Origin: UBA3478 sp049596955
GTDB lineage: Bacteria > Bacteroidota > Bacteroidia > Flavobacteriales > Flavobacteriaceae
Length of the DNA stretch: 64,000 bases
Reading direction: 5' to 3'
Assembly (NCBI GenBank): GCA_049596955.1
Contig: JBMYMD010000006.1
Location: forward strand, 1 to 64,000
The position numbers and the translations under genes were made by a program. Shown here piece by piece: positions 44,293 through 52,483 of the stretch. The notes under the pieces are model-generated. The model did no database searches and was not told the origin of the DNA. It was given only the letters and a program-made list of their open reading frames with translations. How positions within the stretch are numbered: position 1 is the stretch's first letter; every line of letters starts with the position of its first letter.

Positions 44293-46005
44293 ATGGATTT
44301 AAATACAACTATTAACGAGCATGATTACGATGCAATCGTAGTTGGTTCAGGAATTAGTGGAGGTTGGGCCGCCAAAGAACTTTGTGAAAATGGTTTAAAA
44401 ACCTTGGTTTTAGAACGGGGGCGTATGGTGAAACACCGAGACGATTATCCTACGGCAAATTTAGATCCTTGGGATATGCCTCATGGCGGGAAGACCCCAG
44501 CAGATATATTGGAAAAAGACTATTTCAAACAAAAAAGGTGGGGCGTAAACGAAGGAAACAGACACTTTTATAACAAAGACTCTGATTACTCTTATGACGA
44601 AATCAAACCATTTGATTGGATACGAGGTACGCAAGTAGGAGGAAGATCAATTATATGGGGAAAACAAACGTATAGATGGAGTGATTTAGATTTTGAAGCG
44701 AACGCAAGAGACGGATATGGCGTAGATTGGCCAGTACGCTATAAAGACATTGCACCTTGGTATAGTTATGTAGAAAAATTTATTGGAGTTAGTGGACAGG
44801 CTCTAGGTTTAAGACAATTACCAGACAGTGAGTTTTTGCCTCCTATGGACTTGAATTGTTTAGAAAAACACCTGCAACAAAGTATTGCTTCAACTTACAC
44901 CGATGAGCGTGTATTGACCATTGGACGAGTAGCACACATTACAGAAGGAACCAAACCAGGAGATGGAAGAAGTACCTGTCAAAACAGAAATAGATGTGAT
45001 AGAGGATGTCCCTTTGGAGCCTATTTCAGCTCAAATTCATCAACACTGCCCGTTGCACAAGCCACTGGTAATTTGACGATAAGACCGCACTCTATCGCAG
45101 CTGAGGTTCTCTTTGACGACAATACCCAAAAAGCGACTGGAATTCGAGTTATAGATTCGGAAACCAAAGAAGAATTGGTTTTTACTGCAAAGCTTATTTT
45201 CTTAAATGCCTCTGCAATCGGTACAGCTTCGCTTCTTATGAGATCCACTAGTGAACGCTTTCCAAATGGAATGGGGAACGACTCCGGAGAATTAGGACAC
45301 AATATTATGGACCACCAATTAGGTAGTGGTGCTGGAGGTAAGTATGACGGATTCAAAGATTCTTATTACAAGGGACGAAGACCGAATGGATTTTATATTC
45401 CAAGATTCAGGAACCTCGACAGTAAATCTGAAAAGGTTGATTTCTTAAGAGGATATGGATATCAAGGAGGTGCATCTCGAGGAGATTGGTCTAGAGTAAT
45501 TGCGGAATATCAGTACGGTGCTAACCTTAAGGAAGCAATTCTCGATGCAGGAGATTGGTCAATAGGAATGGGTGGCTTCGGAGAAGTTTTACCTTATCAC
45601 GAAAACCACATCAAACTGAATTACGACAAATTAGACCAGTACGGCATGCCAACAATTGTCTTTGATGCTGAGTTCAAGGAAAACGAAAAGCGCATGAAAG
45701 AAGACTGGAAAGTACAGGCTGCTGAAATGTTAGAAAATGCCGGCGTGAAAGAAGTAAATATATTCGATTCAAATGCGCCGATTGGAAAAGGTATTCACGA
45801 GATGGGAACTGCACGAATGGGTAAAGACCCTAAAACTTCAGTTTTAAATAAATTTAACCAAATGCATGCGGTTAAAAATGTATTTGCTACAGACGGTTCA
45901 TTTATGACCTCCTCAGCGACACAAAACCCTTCTTTGACTTATATGGCTTTTACAGCAAGAGCAGTGAACTATGCTGTAGATGCGCTTAAAAAAGGCGAAA
46001 TATAA
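44293..46005 (+). CDS. GMC-family oxidoreductase
   Basis: This 570-residue FAD-dependent glucose-methanol-choline oxidoreductase opens with the dinucleotide motif VVGSGISGGWAAKELCENG and LVLERGR. A GTQVGGRSIIWGKQTYRW block places the flavin. The C-terminal signature GIHEMGTARMGKDPKTS ... FATDGSFMTSSATQNPSLTYMAFTARAV is complete, with the catalytic His/Asn region. Cys residues in RSTCQNRNRCDRGCPFGAY resemble sorbitol/gluconate dehydrogenase-type members. There is no signal peptide. Related Bacteroidota enzymes are often exported with a Tat-bearing gluconate 2-dehydrogenase subunit 3; no such gene is adjacent. The substrate is a sugar or polyol by inference. Confidence 0.9.
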   Translation: MDLNTTINEHDYDAIVVGSGISGGWAAKELCENGLKTLVLERGRMVKHRDDYPTANLDPWDMPHGGKTPADILEKDYFKQKRWGVNEGNRHFYNKDSDYSYDEIKPFDWIRGTQVGGRSIIWGKQTYRWSDLDFEANARDGYGVDWPVRYKDIAPWYSYVEKFIGVSGQALGLRQLPDSEFLPPMDLNCLEKHLQQSIASTYTDERVLTIGRVAHITEGTKPGDGRSTCQNRNRCDRGCPFGAYFSSNSSTLPVAQATGNLTIRPHSIAAEVLFDDNTQKATGIRVIDSETKEELVFTAKLIFLNASAIGTASLLMRSTSERFPNGMGNDSGELGHNIMDHQLGSGAGGKYDGFKDSYYKGRRPNGFYIPRFRNLDSKSEKVDFLRGYGYQGGASRGDWSRVIAEYQYGANLKEAILDAGDWSIGMGGFGEVLPYHENHIKLNYDKLDQYGMPTIVFDAEFKENEKRMKEDWKVQAAEMLENAGVKEVNIFDSNAPIGKGIHEMGTARMGKDPKTSVLNKFNQMHAVKNVFATDGSFMTSSATQNPSLTYMAFTARAVNYAVDALKKGEI

Positions 46006-46026
46006 TAGCGATTCTCGTTCGGGATT

Positions 46027-47067
46027 CTAAGGAATACTTTTCACCGTTCGAAAACCTAAGTGCTCCATGGCAGAGTCGAGAGAATTAGCCATTCTCGCAC
46101 TTATGCGATAACTGGCACAATAAGAAGCACTGCATAAGAAAGAACCTCCTTTTATTACCTTTTCTTGTGCCAATGGATTGGTTCTGTTAAAAGGTTTTGC
46201 CGCTCCTTTTGGGTTATTGCTCAAGCCATTGTTGGCAGCTTCAACATAGTAGTTTGTATTGTACCAATCCGAAGTCCATTCCCATACATTTCCGGCCATA
46301 TCGTATAATCCATAGGCATTAGGCGGAAAGGATTCTACTGGTGCCTTATTGGTATAGCCATCTTCCTCTGAATTTTCAACTGGAAAAAGTCCATCCCAAG
46401 TGTTTGCTTGAGAACTGAGAAGTTCATGATCATTTCCCCAAAAGTAAATGTTATTTTCTTGCTCAGCTCTTGCAGCGAATTCCCACTCTGCTTCGGTTGG
46501 TAAGCGCTCACCCTTCCATTGACAGTAAGCCAAGGCGTCTTCATAGGCAATATGAACGACAGGAAAATTTTCAAGACCAGATAAATCACTTCCCGGACCA
46601 TAAGGCTGCCTCCAATTAGCACCTATTTTCCACTCCCACCATTGGGTATAATCGTAAAGATTTTCTACTTGTTGTTTTGGAGAATAAAATAGAAGAGACC
46701 CCGGCTGTAAAATAGAATCATGGGGTTTCGGAGTGCCTGGAGGAACTTGTTTTTTCAACTCTTCCCAATCTATGGCTCTTTCTGCAAGGGTAACATAGCC
46801 AGTAGCCTCAACAAAGGCTGAATACTCTGCATTTGTCACCTCGTGGGTAGACATAAAAAAGGCATCTACCTTAACCGGGTGCGCTGGCTTTTCATGGGCC
46901 ATAGCCATTTTATCATTGGCTACGGCGCCCTGCATAAATCTTCCCCCGGCAATATAGACCATTCCTGCTGGGGCTTCAATAGGAGTAACTGTTTTAGTTT
47001 CTTTCTTCGGATTGCACTGTATACAGACAATACAGAGTAAAATCAATCCCGTGTTTTTAAATTGCAT
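46027..47067 (-). CDS. formylglycine-generating enzyme (sulfatase maturase), lipoprotein
   Basis: This 346-residue FGE/SUMF1-family oxidase converts the sulfatase motif cysteine to formylglycine. It has a lipoprotein-type signal (CIVCIQC). Fold motifs are GMVYIAGGRFMQGA, MSTHEVTNAEYSAFVEATGY, RLPTEAEWEFAARAE and MAGNVWEWTSDWYN. The active-site segment GGSFLCSASYC keeps both copper-binding cysteines, C312 and C317, at the canonical spacing (human C336/C341), followed by ISARMANSLDSAMEHLGFR. This makes it a true FGE, unlike the paralogue at 12676-13635. It directly follows the sulfatase gene (no gap), so maturase and client are made together, in the same compartment. Confidence 0.93.
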   Translation of the reverse strand: MQFKNTGLILLCIVCIQCNPKKETKTVTPIEAPAGMVYIAGGRFMQGAVANDKMAMAHEKPAHPVKVDAFFMSTHEVTNAEYSAFVEATGYVTLAERAIDWEELKKQVPPGTPKPHDSILQPGSLLFYSPKQQVENLYDYTQWWEWKIGANWRQPYGPGSDLSGLENFPVVHIAYEDALAYCQWKGERLPTEAEWEFAARAEQENNIYFWGNDHELLSSQANTWDGLFPVENSEEDGYTNKAPVESFPPNAYGLYDMAGNVWEWTSDWYNTNYYVEAANNGLSNNPKGAAKPFNRTNPLAQEKVIKGGSFLCSASYCASYRISARMANSLDSAMEHLGFRTVKSIP

Positions 47068-48549
47068 TTAATATTCTTTGGCGTGTTTAAAGTCTCCCCA
47101 TCTTGGACGATCTGTCGGTTTTAGAGGAATGTTCATTCCATCGGATTCTTCTAACCATTTGTAGAGTGAATTTAACATGGATTTAATGGTGTCTTGCTTA
47201 CTAGGGTCGGCAATTAAATTATACATCTCATGTGGATCATTCTCCAGATCATACAATTCATTTCTGTCCCAGATTCCGTGGTAGCGAATATACTTATACT
47301 TATTTGTTCGCATTCCGAAAACAGTAGGTGTCATCGGAAAATCATTTTCCCAGTAATACTCATAGAAAATTTCTTTTCTCGCTCCCGCTGGATTCTCACC
47401 CGTGAGCACATCAACAAAAGAAACGCCAGGCATGTGGTCGGGTTGCTTTAGACCTGCTTCAGCTAAAATTGTGGGGGCAATATCGATATTTTGAACCATT
47501 GCAGTGGGTGTAATTCCACCTTCAAACAATTCTGGGCAGCGCACCAATAATGGTACTTTTACAGATTCCTCGTAAAAGTGTCTTTTATCGATTAGTCCGT
47601 GTTCACCCCAACTAAACCCGTTATCACCCATGTAAATAACAAGCGTCGAATCGTCTATTCCTTCGGATTCGAGGTAAGACATTACCGCGCCTATACTATC
47701 ATCTACTCCTAGCAGGGTCTCGCAATATGCCTGTACCAATTCGTGTAAATCTTGATTGTCGTGATACATATAGTCGACTCCATGCCAAGAAACTCTCTGT
47801 TTGGCAACCCATTCGGGCCATTTTAGATCTCTCCATTTTCCTGTTTTCGATTGCTCAAATGTGGGTGGAATAGGTATTTTTTTGTTCTTATAGACACCCA
47901 AATGTCTTTTTGCGGGCTTGAAAGCAGCGTGAACGGCCTTATGAGAGAGATACATAAAAAATGGTTTAGACCGATCTCTTTCATCCAACCAAGAAATAGC
48001 GTGTTCGGTTAATAAATCTGTGATATAAGTGGAGTCTTTATAGGCGACACGTTCTCCATTGATATTCAATTCAGGATTGTAATAAACACCCTGTCCTTTA
48101 AAGCTTTCCCAATGATCAAAACCTGCACGAGGGTTGTCTGAACTGTCACCCATATGCCATTTTCCGAAGAAACTGGTTTGGTATCCTGCCTTTTGTAAGT
48201 AGGTTGGAAAATAAGTCAAGTTTCCAGGGTCTGGTGCCTGATTATCTATTATGGTATGGGTGTGCGAAAATTGTCCTGTTAAAATGGAGGCTCGTGAGGG
48301 GGAACAAAGCGAAGTAGTGACAAAACTGTTGGGCAAGTAAGCTCCTTCTTTGGCCAATCGGTCCATATTCGGAGTTTTAAGCCAAGGTATTTTACCCGTA
48401 AATCCCATGTAATCAAAACGATGATCATCTGTCAATATAAAAATGACATTTCTAGGTTTTTTCTTTTTGGGCTGTGGATTTGCCGTTAGAGCAAAACTAT
48501 GAGATAGCATCACCAAAAAAAGCGCGCTACTTAAAGCAATTCTGAACAT
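47068..48549 (-). CDS. type I sulfatase (family S1), secreted
   Basis: This 493-residue sulfatase has a signal peptide (residues 1-22, MFRIALSSALFLVMLSHSFA). Motifs: NVIFILTDDHRFDYMG (metal ligands), the formylglycine motif C82-S-P-S-R-ASILTG, FFGKWHMGD and KAVHAAF, then GDNGFSWGEHGLIDK for further ligands. The C-terminal domain ends with NELYDLENDPHEMYNLI. The fold and the NMDRLAKEGAYLPNSF stretch resemble arylsulfatases and glucosamine-type sulfatases acting on glycans. It is first of a two-gene unit with its own FGE. The leader carries AACAACTAACTT at 48579-48568. A specific substrate cannot be assigned. Confidence 0.92.
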   Translation of the reverse strand: MFRIALSSALFLVMLSHSFALTANPQPKKKKPRNVIFILTDDHRFDYMGFTGKIPWLKTPNMDRLAKEGAYLPNSFVTTSLCSPSRASILTGQFSHTHTIIDNQAPDPGNLTYFPTYLQKAGYQTSFFGKWHMGDSSDNPRAGFDHWESFKGQGVYYNPELNINGERVAYKDSTYITDLLTEHAISWLDERDRSKPFFMYLSHKAVHAAFKPAKRHLGVYKNKKIPIPPTFEQSKTGKWRDLKWPEWVAKQRVSWHGVDYMYHDNQDLHELVQAYCETLLGVDDSIGAVMSYLESEGIDDSTLVIYMGDNGFSWGEHGLIDKRHFYEESVKVPLLVRCPELFEGGITPTAMVQNIDIAPTILAEAGLKQPDHMPGVSFVDVLTGENPAGARKEIFYEYYWENDFPMTPTVFGMRTNKYKYIRYHGIWDRNELYDLENDPHEMYNLIADPSKQDTIKSMLNSLYKWLEESDGMNIPLKPTDRPRWGDFKHAKEY

Positions 48550-48774
48550 GAGGTGTTTAGATTTATAAGTTAGTTGTTTAGTGGCTTAAAGATAATTAAA
48601 AATGATGCGCACAAGTTCTAATTGATCATCAAGAAAAAACATGAAATTTGATTTCATAAAAGATATAGTAAATCGTAAAGTCTAAAATGTTGGGTAAATC
48701 AACGACTATGCCTTAGTGCTATTAATTGACCTTAACAACTGCTTTAAGGTAAAATCTTTTAGAGTTACTTGCTA

Positions 48775-49242
48775 TTAACTTTCTTCTGCGCAAAGAAAAA
48801 CGGGCATTAGAACAGAGGATAATAAAAATAGAATTAAAAAAATTTGAACAAGAATAAATCCAATTCCGTTATAGGGAGGCACAGCGTATAGCTCAAAATC
48901 TGCCATAGTTGCAGCGGCCTTTAGATCAGGAATTATATCAAGCCAAATCTTATTAAATTTTGGAGAGAAATTAAAAATATAAATGGCAATAACTATGGGA
49001 CTTACAAAATGAAGAAATTTAGCAACTGGAGACAACTGATTATTGTCTTGAACGATAATTTCTAAAAATTTTTTGTTGAAGGATAACAACATAATCAAGC
49101 CTATGAACATAAAAAAGACATTCCAAGGAGATATTAACCCAAAAGGTTCTTGAGTATAAGCCCAATGCTCAATGCCAAAAAACGGAGCAAGAACCAAGGC
49201 GCTGTAAATAAGAGGTAAAATGAAAAATAAAAGATAACGCAT
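48775..49242 (-). CDS. four-helix integral membrane protein, unknown
   Basis: This 155-residue protein is mostly hydrophobic, with four predicted helices (about 2-22, 37-56, 80-98 and 124-150) and short charged loops such as FNKKFLEIIVQDNN. No motif links it to a known family. The nearest resemblance is to small DUF-type multipass proteins of no assigned role. Start at 49242 (ATG). A featureless 225-nt gap separates it from the sulfatase operon, and 105 nt lie between it and the upstream UPF0173 gene, so cotranscription is uncertain. Confidence 0.65.
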   Translation of the reverse strand: MRYLLFFILPLIYSALVLAPFFGIEHWAYTQEPFGLISPWNVFFMFIGLIMLLSFNKKFLEIIVQDNNQLSPVAKFLHFVSPIVIAIYIFNFSPKFNKIWLDIIPDLKAAATMADFELYAVPPYNGIGFILVQIFLILFLLSSVLMPVFLCAEES

Positions 49243-49347
49243 GTCTACTAAATTATGATTGGAATATCTTAATTCTCGTGTGCATCAGAAAGAAAATAAA
49301 TAGGATAACTTATAGATATCCTATACTAAGAAATGAAAACAGATTAG

Positions 49348-50031
49348 TTAAAGTTCTAAAATTTCATTTATACCTTTGATTATCAAATTCTTATCACAAG
49401 ATTGAAAATACTGCTGCGCTTGTTCAAGATCAATGGTAATTGGAGGAAAAGTATTGAAATGTACTGCCAAAATATTCTTACAATCTAAATAATCTGAAGC
49501 GATTTTAGCTTCTTTGTATCCCATAGTAAAAAGATCACCAATAGGCAGAATAGCAAGGTCTAATGCGCCGTGAAGCAATGGAATCAATTTCATATCTGAA
49601 AACAGAGAGGTGTCTCCAGCGATATAAACACAATTCTGTTCTGTTTTAAGCACAAATCCGCAGGCTAAACCCCCATATGAACCGTCTGCAAATGAAGAGG
49701 AGTGTACGGCCTGAACGCAATGAAGGCTAAAATCGTCAAAATTCATACCTCCGCCAGGATTACAGCCAATACCGTCAATATTTTTAGCTGCAAAATGACT
49801 GTACAGTTCGAAATTAGCAATGAGTTTACACCCTGAATTGTTTGCAGCAATACGTTCTGTATCAAGAATATGATCTTGATGCGCGTGAGTGAGTAAGATG
49901 TAGTCAACAGAAAGTTTATCGACATCAATACTTTTCGCTAATGGATTTCCGGAAATGAAAGGATCTACTATAATTTTTGACTGATTTGTTTCGATGAGCA
50001 AACAGGAATGTCCCAAATAGGTTATTTTCAT
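49348..50031 (-). CDS. UPF0173-type metal-dependent hydrolase (MBL fold)
   Basis: This 227-residue metallo-beta-lactamase-fold hydrolase contains the di-metal motif H49-A-H51-Q-D53-H54 in LLTHAHQDHI, CVQAVHSS with a third-ligand His, CVYIAGDTSLFSDM with the bridging Asp, and LAVHFNTFPPI with the last His. It lacks a signal peptide and is cytoplasmic. Such UPF0173 proteins are widespread; substrate is unknown though ribonuclease-, lactonase- or phosphodiesterase-like actions have been proposed for relatives. It is divergent from the hydrolase-VanX fusion, with only 18 nt between the start codons, suggesting shared regulatory DNA. Confidence 0.88.
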   Translation of the reverse strand: MKITYLGHSCLLIETNQSKIIVDPFISGNPLAKSIDVDKLSVDYILLTHAHQDHILDTERIAANNSGCKLIANFELYSHFAAKNIDGIGCNPGGGMNFDDFSLHCVQAVHSSSFADGSYGGLACGFVLKTEQNCVYIAGDTSLFSDMKLIPLLHGALDLAILPIGDLFTMGYKEAKIASDYLDCKNILAVHFNTFPPITIDLEQAQQYFQSCDKNLIIKGINEILEL

Positions 50032-50049
50032 GATAAGATTTATTAGTCA

Positions 50050-51291
50050 GTGCGATTTACAGTTTATACAATAATTACGTTTCTATTGGTGCACGCAAAT
50101 CTGTGTGCCCAAGTAAAAATACTAAAAAGAGAATTCGTTCATTCTTCTAAGAAATTGGAGTATATCATTTACGACAATTCAAAGTCTGAACCTGTAAAGG
50201 ATGTTATTCTCTATTTACACGGTGGTGGTCAAAGCGGAGAAGAACCGAAAATTCCAAGCATTTTAAACGAATCTTTTACACACCCCTATTTTTTTATTTT
50301 ACCACATCTGAGTGAAAAAAGAGCATTTTGGAATAAAACCATGGTGATGGAACTGCTAAACTCATTAGTCAAAGAATTTGAATTAAATCACGCAAAAATT
50401 CATTTGGCTGGTTTTAGTAGGGGTGGCAGTGCAGCTTGGGAATTGGCTATGGAACATCCTAATGTTTGGAGTTCTTTAACTGTTGCAAGCGCTCGAGCAC
50501 CTCTTTCTATATACGCACATTGGATTCCAAAACAATTGCCTATAAACATATTTCACTCTCAAATTGATGAGAAAATGCCCTTTGTTGAGGTAGAAAAATT
50601 TGTTCGCACTTTAGAACAAAACAATCCTTATGTAACATTTAAAACTGAGAGTACTATGGGTCATGAATTAGGAGAGTTTGCATTTAACGACGCCTATTTT
50701 GATTCAATTGAACAGATAGAGTTTAAGGGTTTGAAGGAGAATGATTTCATTGATTTAGGTGAAGTCAGTCACCGTTTTGCCTATGATATGCGTTATGCCC
50801 AGTCTAATAATTTTTTAAAGCAGAAGGTATATCCTTGTGCGCGTTGTGTACTGAGAGTTAAAACGGCCAAAAAGTTAATAAAGGCGGCTGAGCTAATAAA
50901 ACCACTTGGATATAAGATTTTGATTTTTGATTGTTACCGACCTCAGTCTGTGCAGCATGAAATGTGGAACATACTACCGGACTCCAGATATGTAGCAAAT
51001 CCCGAAAAGGGATCAATGCACAATAGAGGAGGAGCTGTTGATATTTCCTTAGTCACATTAGACGGAATAGCCTTAGATATGGGCACCGATTTTGACCATT
51101 TTGGTGAAAGGGCTCACAGAAATTACAAATACTTGACCATGGAGCAACAAAAAAATCGTGAGATACTAGATAAGGCCATGTTTGAATCTGGATTTGAAGG
51201 CATATCAACTGAGTGGTGGCATTTTAATTTACCTGATGCCAGAACATCACCTTTGGCTAATTTTCAATTTCAATGCGATCAACCCGAATAG
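50050..51291 (+). CDS. secreted fusion: alpha/beta-hydrolase plus VanX-type D-Ala-D-Ala dipeptidase (GTG start)
   Basis: This 413-residue two-domain protein starts at GTG 50050 with a signal peptide (FTVYTIITFLLVHANLCAQ). Domain one (about 20-225) is an esterase/dienelactone-hydrolase-like alpha/beta-hydrolase with ILYLHGGGQSGEE, the nucleophile Ser123 in LAGFSRGGSAAW, Asp in HSQIDEKMPF and His in TMGHELGEF. Domain two (about 232-400) is an M15D dipeptidase with Arg297 in DCYRPQS, zinc ligands H324 and D331 in SMHNRGGAVDIS and the E388-W-W-H391 pair in STEWWHFN. All catalytic residues of both halves are present. VanX/DdpX enzymes cleave D-Ala-D-Ala. The joint role with the hydrolase is unknown; cell-wall peptide scavenging is inferred. 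Confidence 0.85.
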   Translation: MRFTVYTIITFLLVHANLCAQVKILKREFVHSSKKLEYIIYDNSKSEPVKDVILYLHGGGQSGEEPKIPSILNESFTHPYFFILPHLSEKRAFWNKTMVMELLNSLVKEFELNHAKIHLAGFSRGGSAAWELAMEHPNVWSSLTVASARAPLSIYAHWIPKQLPINIFHSQIDEKMPFVEVEKFVRTLEQNNPYVTFKTESTMGHELGEFAFNDAYFDSIEQIEFKGLKENDFIDLGEVSHRFAYDMRYAQSNNFLKQKVYPCARCVLRVKTAKKLIKAAELIKPLGYKILIFDCYRPQSVQHEMWNILPDSRYVANPEKGSMHNRGGAVDISLVTLDGIALDMGTDFDHFGERAHRNYKYLTMEQQKNREILDKAMFESGFEGISTEWWHFNLPDARTSPLANFQFQCDQPE

Positions 51292-52483
51292 CTCGGATGA
51301 CAATGGGTTCACTTTCTTGTGTAAAAAATAAGTATTCATTTTTACCTTCTTTAATCTTGAACTGACGACGAATTTCGTGCACAGAAAGTTTGAAGTTTTT
51401 GCTGATGACATGAAAATGCCCACCTACTAAGAACTTCATATTGCGTTTGGAAAATGGAAAATGAGAAATAACTTTGAATCGTCGTCCTTCAAATAATACT
51501 CTATCTTCAGCAGCGGTATACAAATGGGTGTTGCGCTCTAAGGCAGCGCAATCAAATCGACTTGTAATTTGAGAAGAACATCGAGCTTTCATCATTCCTG
51601 GGTGAGGTTCAAAGAGAAAATCATTCAAGGGTGATATTGAAATTTCGTTTTTTTCGTTTTGAGTCTTATTGAATTTAAATTCTGACCATTGGAGACGATC
51701 TTTTCTATAGTGATGTATATGAATCTCAGGATTACTGTTTGATTTAGTTTTAGCATTGAAAAAAAGGATTTCTTTCAGTTCAAAATGCACAGTAATTAAA
51801 TCTACTCGAAAGCAATGTGGAAGCATTCTAAGCGATTGAGAAATATCAACCATAGGAGAAGCCTTTATGAGAAATAAATCAGAGTTAGAACTTAATTGAT
51901 TGTAATTCAGAATGCAGTCTGGTATGCAGTGATTTAACTCAATGAGTTGTTTTTGATGCTCATCCCTTCTGCTAGGATCTATATACAACACATCAAATGG
52001 TTGCGCTAAAAATTCAAAGGCTTTGGAGAGATGAAATGTTCTATTACTCAATTCAAAGCTTTTAGAATTGTGCTTTTGTAATTCCAACAATTCTTTGTTT
52101 GGTTCAACACTTACAAATCGTTCAAAAAGGGTGCTCATAAAATGAGCATCAACTCCAAAGCCAGAGGTTAAATCTGCCCCAATATTTGTTGAAATTCTCA
52201 GTTCTTTCACAAGCTCCTTCAAAAGATTTGATTTCTTTTGAGCTGTTAATTCTGAAGAACTTTGAGCTAAATTACTTTTGGGTGGATAGATTATATTCAG
52301 TTTTGAATACCAAGAAGGTAATTTGTGTTGAATATGAGCTCTTCTCTCTATTTGAGCTGCGAGTTCTGAATTTGAAATCGCATCAAACAGCGGCTTTCCG
52401 AAGTGCAAAGCATCAATATTTTTCGGGTTGAATTCAAAAATAAATTGCTGAATTTCTGTATTTGAGAATAAAGGGTGCTGCAA
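51257..52483 (-). CDS. THUMP-like-domain SAM methyltransferase (TTG start)
   Basis: This 408-residue protein of the class I SAM-dependent methyltransferase family is annotated in Bacteroidota as THUMP-like-domain containing. Motif I is GADLTSGFGVDAHFMS, with acidic end VSVEPNKELLELQ. The YIDPSRRD motif, like DPPY-type motifs, marks the target-nucleotide pocket. The C-terminal part (HFHVISKNFKLSVHEIRRQFKIKEG split in two) resembles a nucleic-acid-binding appendix. The TTG start at 52483 directly follows the TAA of the AI-2E gene, and no upstream in-frame start exists. It overlaps the 3' end of the convergent fusion gene by 35 nt. The RNA target is unknown. Confidence 0.82.
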   Translation of the reverse strand: MQHPLFSNTEIQQFIFEFNPKNIDALHFGKPLFDAISNSELAAQIERRAHIQHKLPSWYSKLNIIYPPKSNLAQSSSELTAQKKSNLLKELVKELRISTNIGADLTSGFGVDAHFMSTLFERFVSVEPNKELLELQKHNSKSFELSNRTFHLSKAFEFLAQPFDVLYIDPSRRDEHQKQLIELNHCIPDCILNYNQLSSNSDLFLIKASPMVDISQSLRMLPHCFRVDLITVHFELKEILFFNAKTKSNSNPEIHIHHYRKDRLQWSEFKFNKTQNEKNEISISPLNDFLFEPHPGMMKARCSSQITSRFDCAALERNTHLYTAAEDRVLFEGRRFKVISHFPFSKRNMKFLVGGHFHVISKNFKLSVHEIRRQFKIKEGKNEYLFFTQESEPIVIRAIRVDRIEIEN

